DNA from: Bacteroidota bacterium
GTDB taxonomy: Bacteria > Bacteroidota > Ignavibacteria > OLB7
Length of the DNA stretch: 64,000 nucleotides
Direction of reading: 5' to 3'
NCBI GenBank assembly: GCA_018266795.1
Contig: JAFDZV010000004.1
Span: 325,445 to 389,444, forward strand
Below the pieces are notes generated by a model, which was given only the letters and a program-made list of their open reading frames with translations, was not told the origin of the DNA and did not search any database. Made by a program: the position numbers and the translations under genes. Below, piece after piece: positions 16,837 through 24,978 of this stretch; the first letter of the stretch is position 1; the number at the start of each line of letters is the position of its first letter.

Positions 16837-18402
16837 CTATCTCCCGACACGCTGTGCCACGCATGCCTCCGCCACACGAATCCCGTCCAGTGCGGCCGAA
16901 ACGATTCCCCCCGCGAACCCGCCTCCCTCACCGCAGGGATACAGGGCTGCAACCGTAGGATGCTCCAGCGTTGCCGCGTCGCGCGGGATGCGCACGGGGG
17001 AACTGGTACGCGTCTCCACTCCCACAACCACTGCATCCTCCGTCAGATAGCCCCGCATGGAGCGGCCGAAATTCTTCAGGCCATCCTGCAGGCGAAGTGC
17101 GAGCGCCGGGGGGAGCAGCCGGTGCAGAGGCGCCGGGGTAAGCCCGGGCTTGTAGCTGGAGGCGGGAAGCGAAGTGGGTGCCCCCCCTTTGATGAACTCC
17201 GTCATGCGCTGTGCCGGAGCGCGCTGCATTCCGCCTCCGGCCTGGCTCGCCATCACCTCCAGCGACTTCTGATAGTACATCCCGGCCAGCGGCCCATGTT
17301 CGGCCCACGGCGCAAGGTCCTCCGGTTCCACGGAGACCACCATGCCGGAGTTCGCAAACGGCGAGTCGCGCCGGCTCAGGCTCATGCCGTTCACCACCAC
17401 CTCGTCTCCCTCCGTTGCAGAGGGAACGATGAACCCGCCCGGGCACATGCAGAAGGAGAAGACGCCGCGTTCGCGAATCGTGCAGGCCAGCCGGTAACTG
17501 GCTGCCGGAAGCCGTTCGTCCCGGGCCGCCGTGTGGTATTGAATGCGGTCGATCAGCGGCTGCGGATGTTCGATGCGAAGCCCCATGGCGAACGCCTTCG
17601 GCTCGATCAGCACGCCGCGCCGGTCGAGGAGCCGGAAGATGTCGCGCGCGGAATGTCCGGTTGCAAGCACCACGCACTCGCCGGTGAACTCCTTCGCGTC
17701 CGCCGTGATCACACCACGCATATGGCGCCGGGCATCGATGACGAAGTCCGTGACGCGCGTCTCGAAGTGAATCTCCCCGCCTGCCTGCAGGATGCTCTCA
17801 CGAATCGCCGCAACCACCTTCGGGAGCCTGTTGGAGCCGATGTGCGGGTGAGCATCTATGAGGATATCCTCCTTCGCCCCATGCGCCACAAGCGTGCGGA
17901 GAACTGCTTCCACGCTTCCGCGTTTGGTGGATCGCGTATAAAGCTTGCCATCCGAATAGGTTCCCGCGCCTCCCTCGCCGAAGCAGTAGTTGCTGTCGTT
18001 GTTGACGATGCCGAAGCGCTGTATGGCGGCGAGATCGCGTCGTCGTGCCCGGACATCCTTCCCGCGCTCGAGGACGACCGGCTTGATTCCGAGCTCGATC
18101 AGCCGCAGCGCTGCGAACAGTCCTGCCGGGCCAGCACCCACGATGAGAACCCGGCGGTCTCCGTTCACGGGGCGATAGTCGGCGTGCGGCGGCTCAAACT
18201 CCGGCATCGGCTCGTCGTAGTAGATCTCCGCCTGCAGGCGCACGCGCACCGGCGCGTGACGGGCGTCCAGCGAACGCTTGCGAATGCGGATGCCGCTCAC
18301 ACGCTCCGGCGTGATCTCGAGTTGTCGCGCTGCGAGTTGTCGCTGTGTATCGGGATTGTCGGCGTTGTCCAGGTCGAGCTGAAGTTCCAGCGAGGTAATC
18401 AT
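16837..18402 (-). CDS. FAD-dependent dehydrogenase, COG2509 type
   Basis: A 521-residue cytoplasmic flavoprotein. An N-terminal domain of about 80 residues with SLDARHAPVRVRLQAEIYYD precedes the Rossmann loop VGAGPAGLFAALRL (about 87-100). NYCFGEGGAGTYSDGKLYTR, VLATGHSARDIF, GLRIEHPQ and the C-terminal PCGEGGGFAGGIVSAALDG are characteristic of this uncharacterised family, which resembles both geranylgeranyl reductases and FixC. Substrate and partner are unknown. It stands alone, converging on the YdjM-like gene. The ATG at 18402 gives the family-typical N-terminus. Confidence 0.88.
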   Translation of the reverse strand: MITSLELQLDLDNADNPDTQRQLAARQLEITPERVSGIRIRKRSLDARHAPVRVRLQAEIYYDEPMPEFEPPHADYRPVNGDRRVLIVGAGPAGLFAALRLIELGIKPVVLERGKDVRARRRDLAAIQRFGIVNNDSNYCFGEGGAGTYSDGKLYTRSTKRGSVEAVLRTLVAHGAKEDILIDAHPHIGSNRLPKVVAAIRESILQAGGEIHFETRVTDFVIDARRHMRGVITADAKEFTGECVVLATGHSARDIFRLLDRRGVLIEPKAFAMGLRIEHPQPLIDRIQYHTAARDERLPAASYRLACTIRERGVFSFCMCPGGFIVPSATEGDEVVVNGMSLSRRDSPFANSGMVVSVEPEDLAPWAEHGPLAGMYYQKSLEVMASQAGGGMQRAPAQRMTEFIKGGAPTSLPASSYKPGLTPAPLHRLLPPALALRLQDGLKNFGRSMRGYLTEDAVVVGVETRTSSPVRIPRDAATLEHPTVAALYPCGEGGGFAGGIVSAALDGIRVAEACVAQRVGR

Positions 18403-18784
18403 CTGATATACGGGGAATTCGGTCCGTGCTCGTAAACCGCCGGGAGGGCCGTGCCGTGGGATCGCGAGTGCGTTGACCTGCGAAATTAGAGAAGCAATAT
18501 GGATCGGAGTGGGACGGAGTATTACAGAACATCTCTGGGAACCAACCGAATGCGGCCGTCTCTAACCCCCAGAACGTGGTGCTCAGGGGCTCTGATGAAC
18601 ATGATTCGACTGGATGCGGCCCCGGTTCCGCAACGTGAACGGTTGGCAGCGCGGGAAAGGTCGCCGGCGGAACAGATGCCCTACAATGGGCCAACGCCGG
18701 GGCAGCCGAAAGGTTAGCCGGCCGATAGAGAGCAAACCAACAAGCGATTTCAACAGAGCAGCATAATCTCAAGGAGTGAGAGCA
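18403..18784. other. Divergent intergenic region without a recognisable gene
   Basis: Between the FAD dehydrogenase (minus) and the Spy-like gene (plus). A short plus-strand frame (18499-18717) has no recognisable features. I see no exact Bacteroidota promoter, only AAGGAG at 18771-18776 before the Spy-like start. Confidence 0.4.
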
Positions 18785-19282
18785 ATGAAGACGAGAATGA
18801 TGAACGGTGTGGTGGCGTCAGTGATTCTTGGACTTGTCGTGATGGCATCTGCCGCCTTCGCGCAGGGCCCAACGCCGAAGCAGGTTGAGCGGCGCCAGGC
18901 GATGGCCAAGCATCTGAAGGAGAAGCTCGGGTTGAGCGACGATCAGGCCAAGCAGATCAAGGCGCTCCGCGATCAGTTCCGCAAGGACAACGGCAGTGCG
19001 CTGCAGGAGATCAAGACGCTCCGCGATCAGTTGCGCGATGCGATCAAGAGCAACGACAAGACCAAGGCGAAGGCGTTGAAGGATCAGCTCAAGGCCAAGA
19101 TGGAGTCGCTGAAGCCGGCCCGCGAACAGCTTCGTGCAAAGGTTGGCGCGATTCTCACGCCGGAGCAGCGTGACATGCTCGAGAAGATGCGCCAGGAGCG
19201 CAAGCAGCGTCGCCAGGAGCGCCGTGAGAAGTGGCGCCAGGGCGGTAATGCCAGCGGCACCACCGACGGCGGCATCAAATAA
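18785..19282 (+). CDS. Spy/CpxP-like periplasmic protein (LTXXQ family)
   Basis: A 165-residue exported protein. A signal peptide (1-26, ending SAAFAQ) is followed by a nearly all-helical, highly charged domain with repeated QIKALRDQFRK and TLRDQLRDAIK segments and the LTPEQ motif (LTxxQ) near residue 126. It resembles Spy and CpxP, ATP-independent periplasmic chaperones or metal-stress sensors. The C-terminal tail after the helices is Gln/Arg-rich and then Gly/Ser/Thr-rich. AAGGAG ends 8 bases before the ATG at 18785, which is better placed than the GTG at 18776. An imperfect hairpin follows at 19335-19362. Confidence 0.8.
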   Translation: MKTRMMNGVVASVILGLVVMASAAFAQGPTPKQVERRQAMAKHLKEKLGLSDDQAKQIKALRDQFRKDNGSALQEIKTLRDQLRDAIKSNDKTKAKALKDQLKAKMESLKPAREQLRAKVGAILTPEQRDMLEKMRQERKQRRQERREKWRQGGNASGTTDGGIK

Positions 19283-19334
19283 GAATGGATTGACCGATCA
19301 GTGCTCCGGCATGTTCGATTGCTTCCCCTACCTC

Positions 19335-19362
19335 GCCGGGCTGAAGGATACTTCAACCCGGC
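19335..19362 (+). terminator. Hairpin downstream of the Spy-like gene
   Basis: GCCGGGCTGAAG pairs with CTTCAACCCGGC (one C-A mismatch) around GATA, followed by ATTGTATTT. It lies 52 bases after the stop at 19282. Confidence 0.5.
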
Positions 19363-19560
19363 ATTGTATTTCGAAACATCGGGAGGAGCCTTCGCGCAGA
19401 CATGCGCACGCACCACGCATGGAGGTTGTGCCTGCACACTCGCCGGCCGCGCTTTCAGGTGCCCGCGTCTGCGGTGGCGTCGTGGCAGCAGGAATTCCCC
19501 TCAGGCTGTGATCGGCCTCCCGCCGTTGAACGCCTGCCGGGCACGGCGTATCTTCTTGGC

Positions 19561-20391
19561 ATGAGCGAGACCTATGACAGCTTGGAACGGCAGCCGCTGC
19601 ATCATCGCATTCACTATCACTATGATGTCACGCGGTGCGACGTTATCGGCGATGTGCACGGCTGCTACGACGAGCTCGCCGAGCTGTTCGTGCGGCTCGG
19701 CCACGAGGATCTTCTCGCTCCCGATGTCCCGAGCGCTCCGCCGGGCCGGATGCCGCGTGTGGTGTTCGTGGGTGATATCGTGGATCGCGGCAACCGAATC
19801 GTGGAGGCTCTCTCTCTGGTACACCGCCTCTGCGTGCGGGGGCATGCGCTCACCGTTCTCGGCAATCACGACGATCGTTTCGTGCGATGGCTGCGCGGCC
19901 GTCCGGTTGAGATACAGCATGGCCTCGGCGAGACGGTGGAGCAGTTCGAGGCGATCGAGCCGGCCCTGCGCGAGCGATGGCGCGATGAGTTGCTGGAGTT
20001 CATGGGCCTGCTTCCTTGGTCCGTGCATCTGGACGGCGGAAGGTTGATCGTGGCGCATGCGGCATGGCATGCCGAGCTGCACAATGAACGAAGCGGCGAT
20101 CGTCTTCGCGCCTACACCATGTATGGGCCCACAACCGGACAGCAGACACCGGAGGGGTATCCGGAACGGATAGACTGGGCGCCTCACTTTCTGGGGCCGG
20201 AACTGGTGGTGTTTGGCCATCAGGTGTACGACGCGCCCTACTGGCACGATTATGCCATCGGCATCGACACCGGCTGTGTCTTCGGCGGCGCTCTCACGGC
20301 GCTCCGCTATCCGTCCATGGAGATCGTAAGCGTACCCAGCCGCGGCGCCCGCTGGCTGCGCCGCGGAGGCAGGGCGGACTATCGGGGATAA
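19561..20391 (+). CDS. PrpE-like bis(5'-nucleosyl)-tetraphosphatase or related phosphoesterase
   Basis: A 276-residue cytoplasmic metallophosphoesterase. The two-metal site is complete: GDVHGCYDEL, GDIVDRG, GNHDDRF, HAAWH and GHQVY, in the order found in PrpE and in the PP1-like phosphatase family. PrpE enzymes split diadenosine polyphosphates, but related proteins are Ser/Thr phosphatases, so the substrate is inferred. The ATG at 19561 gives a compact N-terminus, and the in-frame upstream 53 residues lack conserved features. Terminator-like hairpins lie between it and the convergent bshB1-like gene. Confidence 0.82.
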   Translation: MSETYDSLERQPLHHRIHYHYDVTRCDVIGDVHGCYDELAELFVRLGHEDLLAPDVPSAPPGRMPRVVFVGDIVDRGNRIVEALSLVHRLCVRGHALTVLGNHDDRFVRWLRGRPVEIQHGLGETVEQFEAIEPALRERWRDELLEFMGLLPWSVHLDGGRLIVAHAAWHAELHNERSGDRLRAYTMYGPTTGQQTPEGYPERIDWAPHFLGPELVVFGHQVYDAPYWHDYAIGIDTGCVFGGALTALRYPSMEIVSVPSRGARWLRRGGRADYRG

Positions 20392-20404
20392 CAGTTCGTT
20401 GGTT

Positions 20405-20420
20405 GCGGAGAAAACTCCGC
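20405..20420. terminator. Short GCGGAG hairpin with a repeated loop motif
   Basis: GCGGAG, loop AAAA, CTCCGC. The 12-bp core GGAGAAAACTCC recurs at 20431-20442. On each side are short G/T-rich (AGTTCGTTGGTT) and A/C-rich (CGACAACGTCAGG) stretches, resembling the 7-bp repeat elements elsewhere in the window. Confidence 0.45.
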
Positions 20421-20471
20421 GACAACGTCAGGAGAAAACTCCACGCGTTGGGTCTGAGTTTTAGGTGCACC

Positions 20472-20494
20472 GGGCCCGAGTTGTACTCAGGCCC
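20472..20494. terminator. Strong hairpin between convergent genes
   Basis: GGGCCCGAGT pairs with ACTCAGGCCC (one mismatch) around a 3-base loop, followed by CTTCCTTCC on the plus strand. It is well placed to end both the phosphoesterase gene and the bshB1-like gene. Confidence 0.6.
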
Positions 20495-20572
20495 CTTCCT
20501 TCCGATGGAGCGCGCGGTGTCAAACTCTGCGATACCACTGGGGGATGCGTCAACGACCAATCCCCTCCGTAT

Positions 20573-21313
20573 CTAGATCGTTCCCAGAAGATCGTTCACC
20601 TTCAGCGGCCCGGACACGGTGGTGAACGCCTCGCCGTAGCGCGCTCCGATCATGAAGCCCCAGTGCCGCATGCGTCCCAGCAGCGACTCCATGTACGAGG
20701 CCTCGGAGATGAAGGTCTGCGGCTCGTTGCGCGTCGTGTCGCTCTCGAAGCCGGGCACGGTGAACTGCGACGAGTAGGCCGCCACCGCGGCGAGCTTCCG
20801 CTCCATCTGATCGCTGATATCCACGATGAAGTCCGGTGTACGCTCGTACGTATGGAAGAAGCAGTACATCCGTGCGGGCCGATGCGGCCGCTGCGGTTCG
20901 CCGTCGTACTCCGTTCGGACCATTGCAAGGCCCGCATCGAAACAGGCACGCCGTACCAGTTGATGGCATGCATCGTGATCGGGATGCCGATCGTGCTCCC
21001 AGGAGAAGATGAGAACACGCGGGCGGAAGTAGCGAATGGCCTGCACCGCCTTGAGAATGTTCTCATCGTTGAGCGCGATGTTGCCGTCGGGAATGCGGAG
21101 GTTCCATCGCTCGGCGGCGGTGATGCCGAGCACGCGATTGGCGCGTTCGGTCTCGCGTCTCCGCTCCTCGCGCGACCCGCGCGTGCCGCGTTCCCCTTCG
21201 GTGAGATCGCAGAGCGCTATGCTCTGCCCGGCGTCGCGCGCCTTCAGCAATGTTCCGGATGTGCTGAGCTCGATATCATCGGGGTGCGCAGCCATGGCAA
21301 GTATGTCGGCCAT
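20573..21313 (-). CDS. bshB1: BshB1-like N-acetylglucosaminyl malate deacetylase
   Basis: A 246-residue PIG-L/LmbE-fold zinc deacetylase. AAHPDDIEL near the start holds the His-Pro-Asp-Asp metal site, and HPDHDAC the later histidine. LTEGERGTRGS, IPDGNI, DRHPDHD, DFIVDISDQMERK and GARYGEAF follow the BshB1 layout, the enzyme that removes acetyl from GlcNAc-malate in bacillithiol synthesis, more closely than general PIG-L proteins. The other bacillithiol genes are not in the window. The ATG at 21313 is chosen because the catalytic motif must lie near the N-terminus. No Shine-Dalgarno sequence precedes it, which is common in Bacteroidota. Confidence 0.78.
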   Translation of the reverse strand: MADILAMAAHPDDIELSTSGTLLKARDAGQSIALCDLTEGERGTRGSREERRRETERANRVLGITAAERWNLRIPDGNIALNDENILKAVQAIRYFRPRVLIFSWEHDRHPDHDACHQLVRRACFDAGLAMVRTEYDGEPQRPHRPARMYCFFHTYERTPDFIVDISDQMERKLAAVAAYSSQFTVPGFESDTTRNEPQTFISEASYMESLLGRMRHWGFMIGARYGEAFTTVSGPLKVNDLLGTI

Positions 21314-21363
21314 TCGATCGGAGGGAGAAGATGTTGTTGAGGATGCACGGCGGTTCGCCGGCG

Positions 21364-22386
21364 TTATTGCGTGAGGTTCTTTTGCACCAGCATCGGATCG
21401 AATCGGAAGAGATTCGGATCGGCGTGGTCCACCGTAATCCTGAGCCAGTGATAATTCTGATCGCCGAACCCTTCGGCGCGCGTGAAGTTCGGCAGCCAGC
21501 GCCGCGTGGCGGAGTCCGCAAGCAACGGCTTGTCGATCATGAAATAGTGGCTGTCGCCGTGCACGAAGAGCACCGGCCTGGCGAACGCAATGGAAAGCTC
21601 CCGCAGGGTTGCAAGCAGATCGTTGAACCCGGTGAAGTATTTGCGCGATTGCGGAGGCATACTCTCGCGATCGAACCCGGGATCGGCCTGAACGAAGATT
21701 GCGATGCCGTGCATGTTCTTCCGCGTTGCCATCGCGAACGACTCGCGAAGCCACGCAAGGTTCGCCTGATTGCGCGCAACATATTCCGGATCGGGATGCA
21801 GTGAGTCCGGCCCCCAGTTGTTGTTCGAGCCCGGAATGTTCAGACCGAGGAACAGGACATTCCCCATGGCCCAGCGCACGTTCTCGCGATAGAGCGCATA
21901 CGTCGGGTTGTTGCTCTGACGTTCCAACGTGAGCTTTCTGGAGCCGAGCGATTGATCGTCTCTCGTGAACACCTCACGCAACTTGGCGAGCCGCTCCAGC
22001 GGGTCGAACCCGCCGCGACGGCAGTCCGTCCATTCGTTGTCGCCGAAGACGTAGATCATCGGATGCGCCATCGATTCGAACTCGTTGTAGCGCGCGTAGA
22101 TCACGGAGTCGCCGCAGTAGGGGCCGTTCGTGATATCGCCCACATGAACGATGAATGCCGCAGGATGCGCGTTGATATCGTCCAGCACGTTCCGGTACGA
22201 ACGGAGAATCGGAGTGGGGTCCTTGTAGCCGGTGATATATGGCATGTCGCCGAACACGGCGATTGAAAACGCGTCTGGTGATGGCGCTGGAGGCGCCGAG
22301 CCCTGAGCGGCCGTGGGGGGAGGGAAGAGAAGCGCAGCTGCTACGGCAAGCGCTGCAAGCGCCGTGTAGGGGCGTGCCGTGGGCAT
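21364..22386 (-). CDS. Secreted metallophosphoesterase
   Basis: A 340-residue exported protein. A signal peptide (about 1-28, ending TAAQ) is followed by a calcineurin-like phosphoesterase domain: VFGDMPY, HVGDITNG, VFGDNEWTD (the GNH motif becomes GDN), IFVQADPG and FVHGDSHYF. The DNE-W variant is seen in a group of secreted bacterial phosphatases, but the substrate is unknown. The ATG at 22386 gives a clean signal peptide; the longer frame to 22482 lacks one. It lies 50 bases upstream of bshB1 on the same strand and may be co-transcribed with it. Confidence 0.75.
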   Translation of the reverse strand: MPTARPYTALAALAVAAALLFPPPTAAQGSAPPAPSPDAFSIAVFGDMPYITGYKDPTPILRSYRNVLDDINAHPAAFIVHVGDITNGPYCGDSVIYARYNEFESMAHPMIYVFGDNEWTDCRRGGFDPLERLAKLREVFTRDDQSLGSRKLTLERQSNNPTYALYRENVRWAMGNVLFLGLNIPGSNNNWGPDSLHPDPEYVARNQANLAWLRESFAMATRKNMHGIAIFVQADPGFDRESMPPQSRKYFTGFNDLLATLRELSIAFARPVLFVHGDSHYFMIDKPLLADSATRRWLPNFTRAEGFGDQNYHWLRITVDHADPNLFRFDPMLVQKNLTQ

Positions 22387-22762
22387 GGTGTTCCTCGTGT
22401 GTGCCTGTGGTCCAAGCGTTGCGCACCGGAGTGCGCCGCCGAAGATAGCACGTGCTCCTGTAATGCCAAATCGGACGGGCATTGCGGGAGTGACTCACGT
22501 TGAATCCTGTGTGAAGATCCAGAAGACGTTGCCTGTTATTTCCATGATGGATGCCGGAGCCACGAATCATCTCTGGACAGTCGAGATTATGGCGAAGCTG
22601 GTCGCGTGGACCGGCAAAAATGGTCTCCGAGCAATTGGCCTGTCACGGCCCCTTGAGGGGGGGGCATCCGCGGTACTCTTGCGCCGCTTGCATCCGATGG
22701 GTTAAGTTCCACCGCTTTCCCTCCATCAACTATTCATTCATCTTGCACTTGGAGGATTTTTC
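22387..22762. other. Divergent intergenic region
   Basis: No gene is visible. For the plus-strand gene at 22763, TTG at 22653-22655 and TACTCTTG at 22674-22681 form a weak Bacteroidota-like promoter (18-base spacer, one mismatch in the second element). TTGGAGGA lies just before its ATG. Confidence 0.35.
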
Positions 22763-23221
22763 ATGAATGCGGTAACTCGATTATCACTCACGGCCGCTGT
22801 AGTTCTCGCGGTCACAGCAACGGCAGCAGTAGCCGCCACAGCCTTGCCGCCATTGCTTGTTACGGGCGCGTGCCCGGCGGGAAGTGCCAGAGCGACGAAG
22901 TGGTGTTTATTCGAAGACCTGAACGGTGATGGTATTTACGATTGGGTTGACTTTGGAGATTGCGACGGCGTTGTGCGCGGGCACTCATGGAGCGTATCGG
23001 GTGATCCCTTCGAGCGGCACCCCGATGATGTTCTGATTGGCCAGCTACCGGCCGGTATCGTGGACGTTGCTCCCGATCTTTCCTATACGCAGCAGCCAGG
23101 CGGGTTGTACTCATGGACGGTGACCGAGCGGATTCCGACAGGTGTTGTGGTGTGCGTTCATAGCCGCAATGCGGATATGGTACTTGGTTCGACATGCCCA
23201 CCTGATAACAATCTCGACTGA
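22763..23221 (+). CDS. Small exported hypothetical protein with an Asp-rich loop
   Basis: A 152-residue protein with a signal peptide (1-25, ending AAVAA). The mature part has four or more cysteines and the segment EDLNGDGIYDWVDFGDCDG, which looks like a dockerin- or EF-hand-type calcium-binding loop (D-x-N-x-D-G). No C-terminal sorting domain is present, so it is periplasmic or released. GGAGGA precedes the ATG at 22763. I do not recognise the family. A hairpin with a 10-bp stem follows at 23266-23298. Confidence 0.65.
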   Translation: MNAVTRLSLTAAVVLAVTATAAVAATALPPLLVTGACPAGSARATKWCLFEDLNGDGIYDWVDFGDCDGVVRGHSWSVSGDPFERHPDDVLIGQLPAGIVDVAPDLSYTQQPGGLYSWTVTERIPTGVVVCVHSRNADMVLGSTCPPDNNLD

Positions 23222-23265
23222 GGGATCTTACATTGAGATTCGTTCTCGACGTTTCCCGAATGCGG

Positions 23266-23298
23266 AACGCCCCGTGAGTATTACACTGACGGGGCGTT
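23266..23298 (+). terminator. Hairpin after the small exported protein gene
   Basis: AACGCCCCGT pairs perfectly with ACGGGGCGTT around a 13-base loop, 44 bases after the stop at 23221. There is no T-run. Confidence 0.55.
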
Positions 23299-23676
23299 GC
23301 TGCTATCGTGAGTTCAGGTGCACTCTTCGTTCGGCCCCGCCTCAGCGTGCTCACGGTCTGTGACTGTTTCCCGCTCATCTCCGTCGCGGTGCCTGTTCCG
23401 CGATTGCCATCCCCCGCGCAGGCGCGCATCCGTGTGGCACAATCTCTGGACGATCGCCCCGCGGGGATGACAATGTCGGCTGTGTGCATTACCCATACCC
23501 AACCAACCCACATCTCGGAAATTCATTTCAACTCTCACCAATGCTGCGTACGCCCTCCACGGTAAACGCGGGAGTGTTGTGCCATACGTCATTCGTTCGA
23601 ATTTCAATTCAGCATCATTCCCGTTCGAGAATACTTGCGGACGTATTTTTTTTTCTGCCCGCATCGAAGGGCGTGC
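23299..23676. other. Intergenic stretch, locally AT-richer, with a T-run
   Basis: No gene is visible. The composition is lower in GC than the surroundings. A 9- to 10-base T-run at about 23645-23654 follows a weak AATAC/GTATT stem, which could be a second plus-strand terminator. Confidence 0.35.
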
Positions 23677-24285
23677 TCAGTTGCCGGCCAGGTGATACGA
23701 TTCCAGCATCCAGCGCTCCTCCGGCTGATCGTTTGTTGCGGGCACCAGCTTCTGCACCAATCCCACACCCATTGCCCACCAATATTCCGTTCCATTATCG
23801 AGCCTGAAATGATAGCAGGCGAATGTGCCTGCCGGTGTTGCAACCCGTTCGCTTCCCATGCACAGCAGCTCGCGTGCATATCCATATCGGGTGTTCACAT
23901 CGGGATAAGTGGGAAGGAACGAGGTGATGAGCGATTCGCTGCCGCTGATCGTACCGATCATGATCGTGTTGTAGGATACGATCCATGCATGCGCGCCGTC
24001 GGTGAACGTAGGGGATTCGAAACACTGGCGCTCGCCTCCCTGCACGCTTGGATAGGAATAGACGATGCGGGGGACCGACGTGATCACATAGGGGTCCGCC
24101 GGGATATCGTGCCGTCCGGTGCCCGCCTGCACATATGTCCACGTGTCGCCGACATGAATTGGAATCATCATGCCGGATGTTGCCGGCTGTGGTATCGGCG
24201 GCTGGCCATCCGGCCCGGTTGAATGCGCGCACGAACAGAGAAGCGCGAGAGCAGAAGAGACGAGTATCGAATGAAATGTTCTCAT
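23677..24285 (-). CDS. Lipoprotein of unknown function
   Basis: A 202-residue protein. MRTFHSILVSSALALLCSC is a type II signal peptide with the lipobox LCSC (lipidated Cys19 or an adjacent Cys), so it is membrane-anchored. The mature part begins with a Pro/Ser/Thr-rich linker, then a strand-rich domain containing GDTWTYVQAGTGRHDIPADP and ending with ERWMLESYHLAGN. Secreted proteins of this type (GDTWTYxxxxG opening) are common in Bacteroidota and usually unannotated. CAGGAGG lies 6 bases before the ATG at 24285. A truncated paralogue lies just upstream at 24540-24755. Confidence 0.75.
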   Translation of the reverse strand: MRTFHSILVSSALALLCSCAHSTGPDGQPPIPQPATSGMMIPIHVGDTWTYVQAGTGRHDIPADPYVITSVPRIVYSYPSVQGGERQCFESPTFTDGAHAWIVSYNTIMIGTISGSESLITSFLPTYPDVNTRYGYARELLCMGSERVATPAGTFACYHFRLDNGTEYWWAMGVGLVQKLVPATNDQPEERWMLESYHLAGN

Positions 24286-24539
24286 CACGGCCTCCTGCAG
24301 TTGATTGCCGGTAACCATCGCGGACGCTTCATGAGTCCGATCGCGATGCTTTTTTTACGAGCAGTGTGCCGGCGTTGAACGAGGCTGGTATTTCACATAA
24401 CCCGGGAATGCGCAAAGTGTTCCGGGTTGCCGCAGCGGCTGCGATTATTTTCTGCGCGGCATCCAACGCCGGCGAATCGGTGCGTCGTTGCATCCGATCA
24501 ATTCGCGGCCGGATGATATGGTTCCGGCGCCCGGCACAC

Positions 24540-24755
24540 TCACCTGTTCATTCCCGATGCGATCACGTGCGGATCGGCAGGGATGCCGTGGCGTCCGCTG
24601 CCGGTCTCCACATGCGTCCGCGTGTTGCCGGTGTGAAGCGGGAGCATGGCTCCCGACGTTTCCGTCTGGCGAATCGGTCCCGGCGAGGCCGGCTGCGAGC
24701 ATGAGCAGAGGAGCATGATCGCGAAATACAGGAGTATCAGACTTGCCTTCATCAT
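24540..24755 (-). pseudogene. Truncated paralogue of the neighbouring lipoprotein
   Basis: A 71-codon remnant. Its signal peptide and lipobox (FAIMLLCSC) and the following mature segment line up with the lipoprotein at 23677-24285: TSGAMLPLHTGNT against TSGMMIPIHVGDT, and GRHGIPADPHVIAS against GRHDIPADPYVITS. The frame then ends abruptly, and I find no continuation of the homology in other frames. It is probably a tandem duplicate that lost its 3-prime two thirds. A short lipoprotein in its own right is possible but less likely. Confidence 0.7.
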
Positions 24756-24884
24756 GATCGTCGTAGGCTGCGCCGCTCGCGTGGATCTTCGTACCGGCAC
24801 CGCGTTCTCCGCAAGGTCCGGGGAGAAGCAGGTGCCGTTCCGGAACTCCGGGAGCGGCTGTGACGGGATATCGAACCTGAGCGA

Positions 24885-24936
24885 TACAATGATAGTGTGG
24901 TGGGTACGCATGCGTGCTACTCATTTGCTACGCATG
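24885..24936. repeat. Dispersed stem-loop element, copy 1
   Basis: TACAATGATA (24885-24894), 14 bases, then a perfect 7-bp stem CATGCGT (24909-24915) and ACGCATG (24930-24936) around a 14-base loop containing CTACTCATTT. A second copy is at 41540-41590. The stem differs between copies by a compensatory pair. It is intergenic, between the short-chain dehydrogenase gene and the lipoprotein remnant. Confidence 0.6.
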
Positions 24937-24978
24937 TGCGTGACCGAACATCACGCGCGGCCCGGGGGCGCGGCCCGG

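Noticed and set aside
24400-24427. A 9-bp hairpin near the lipoprotein genes (AACCCGGGA with TTCCGGGTT)
   Set aside because: It contains a G-T pair, has no T-run, and sits between a gene start and a pseudogene end, where a role cannot be argued.
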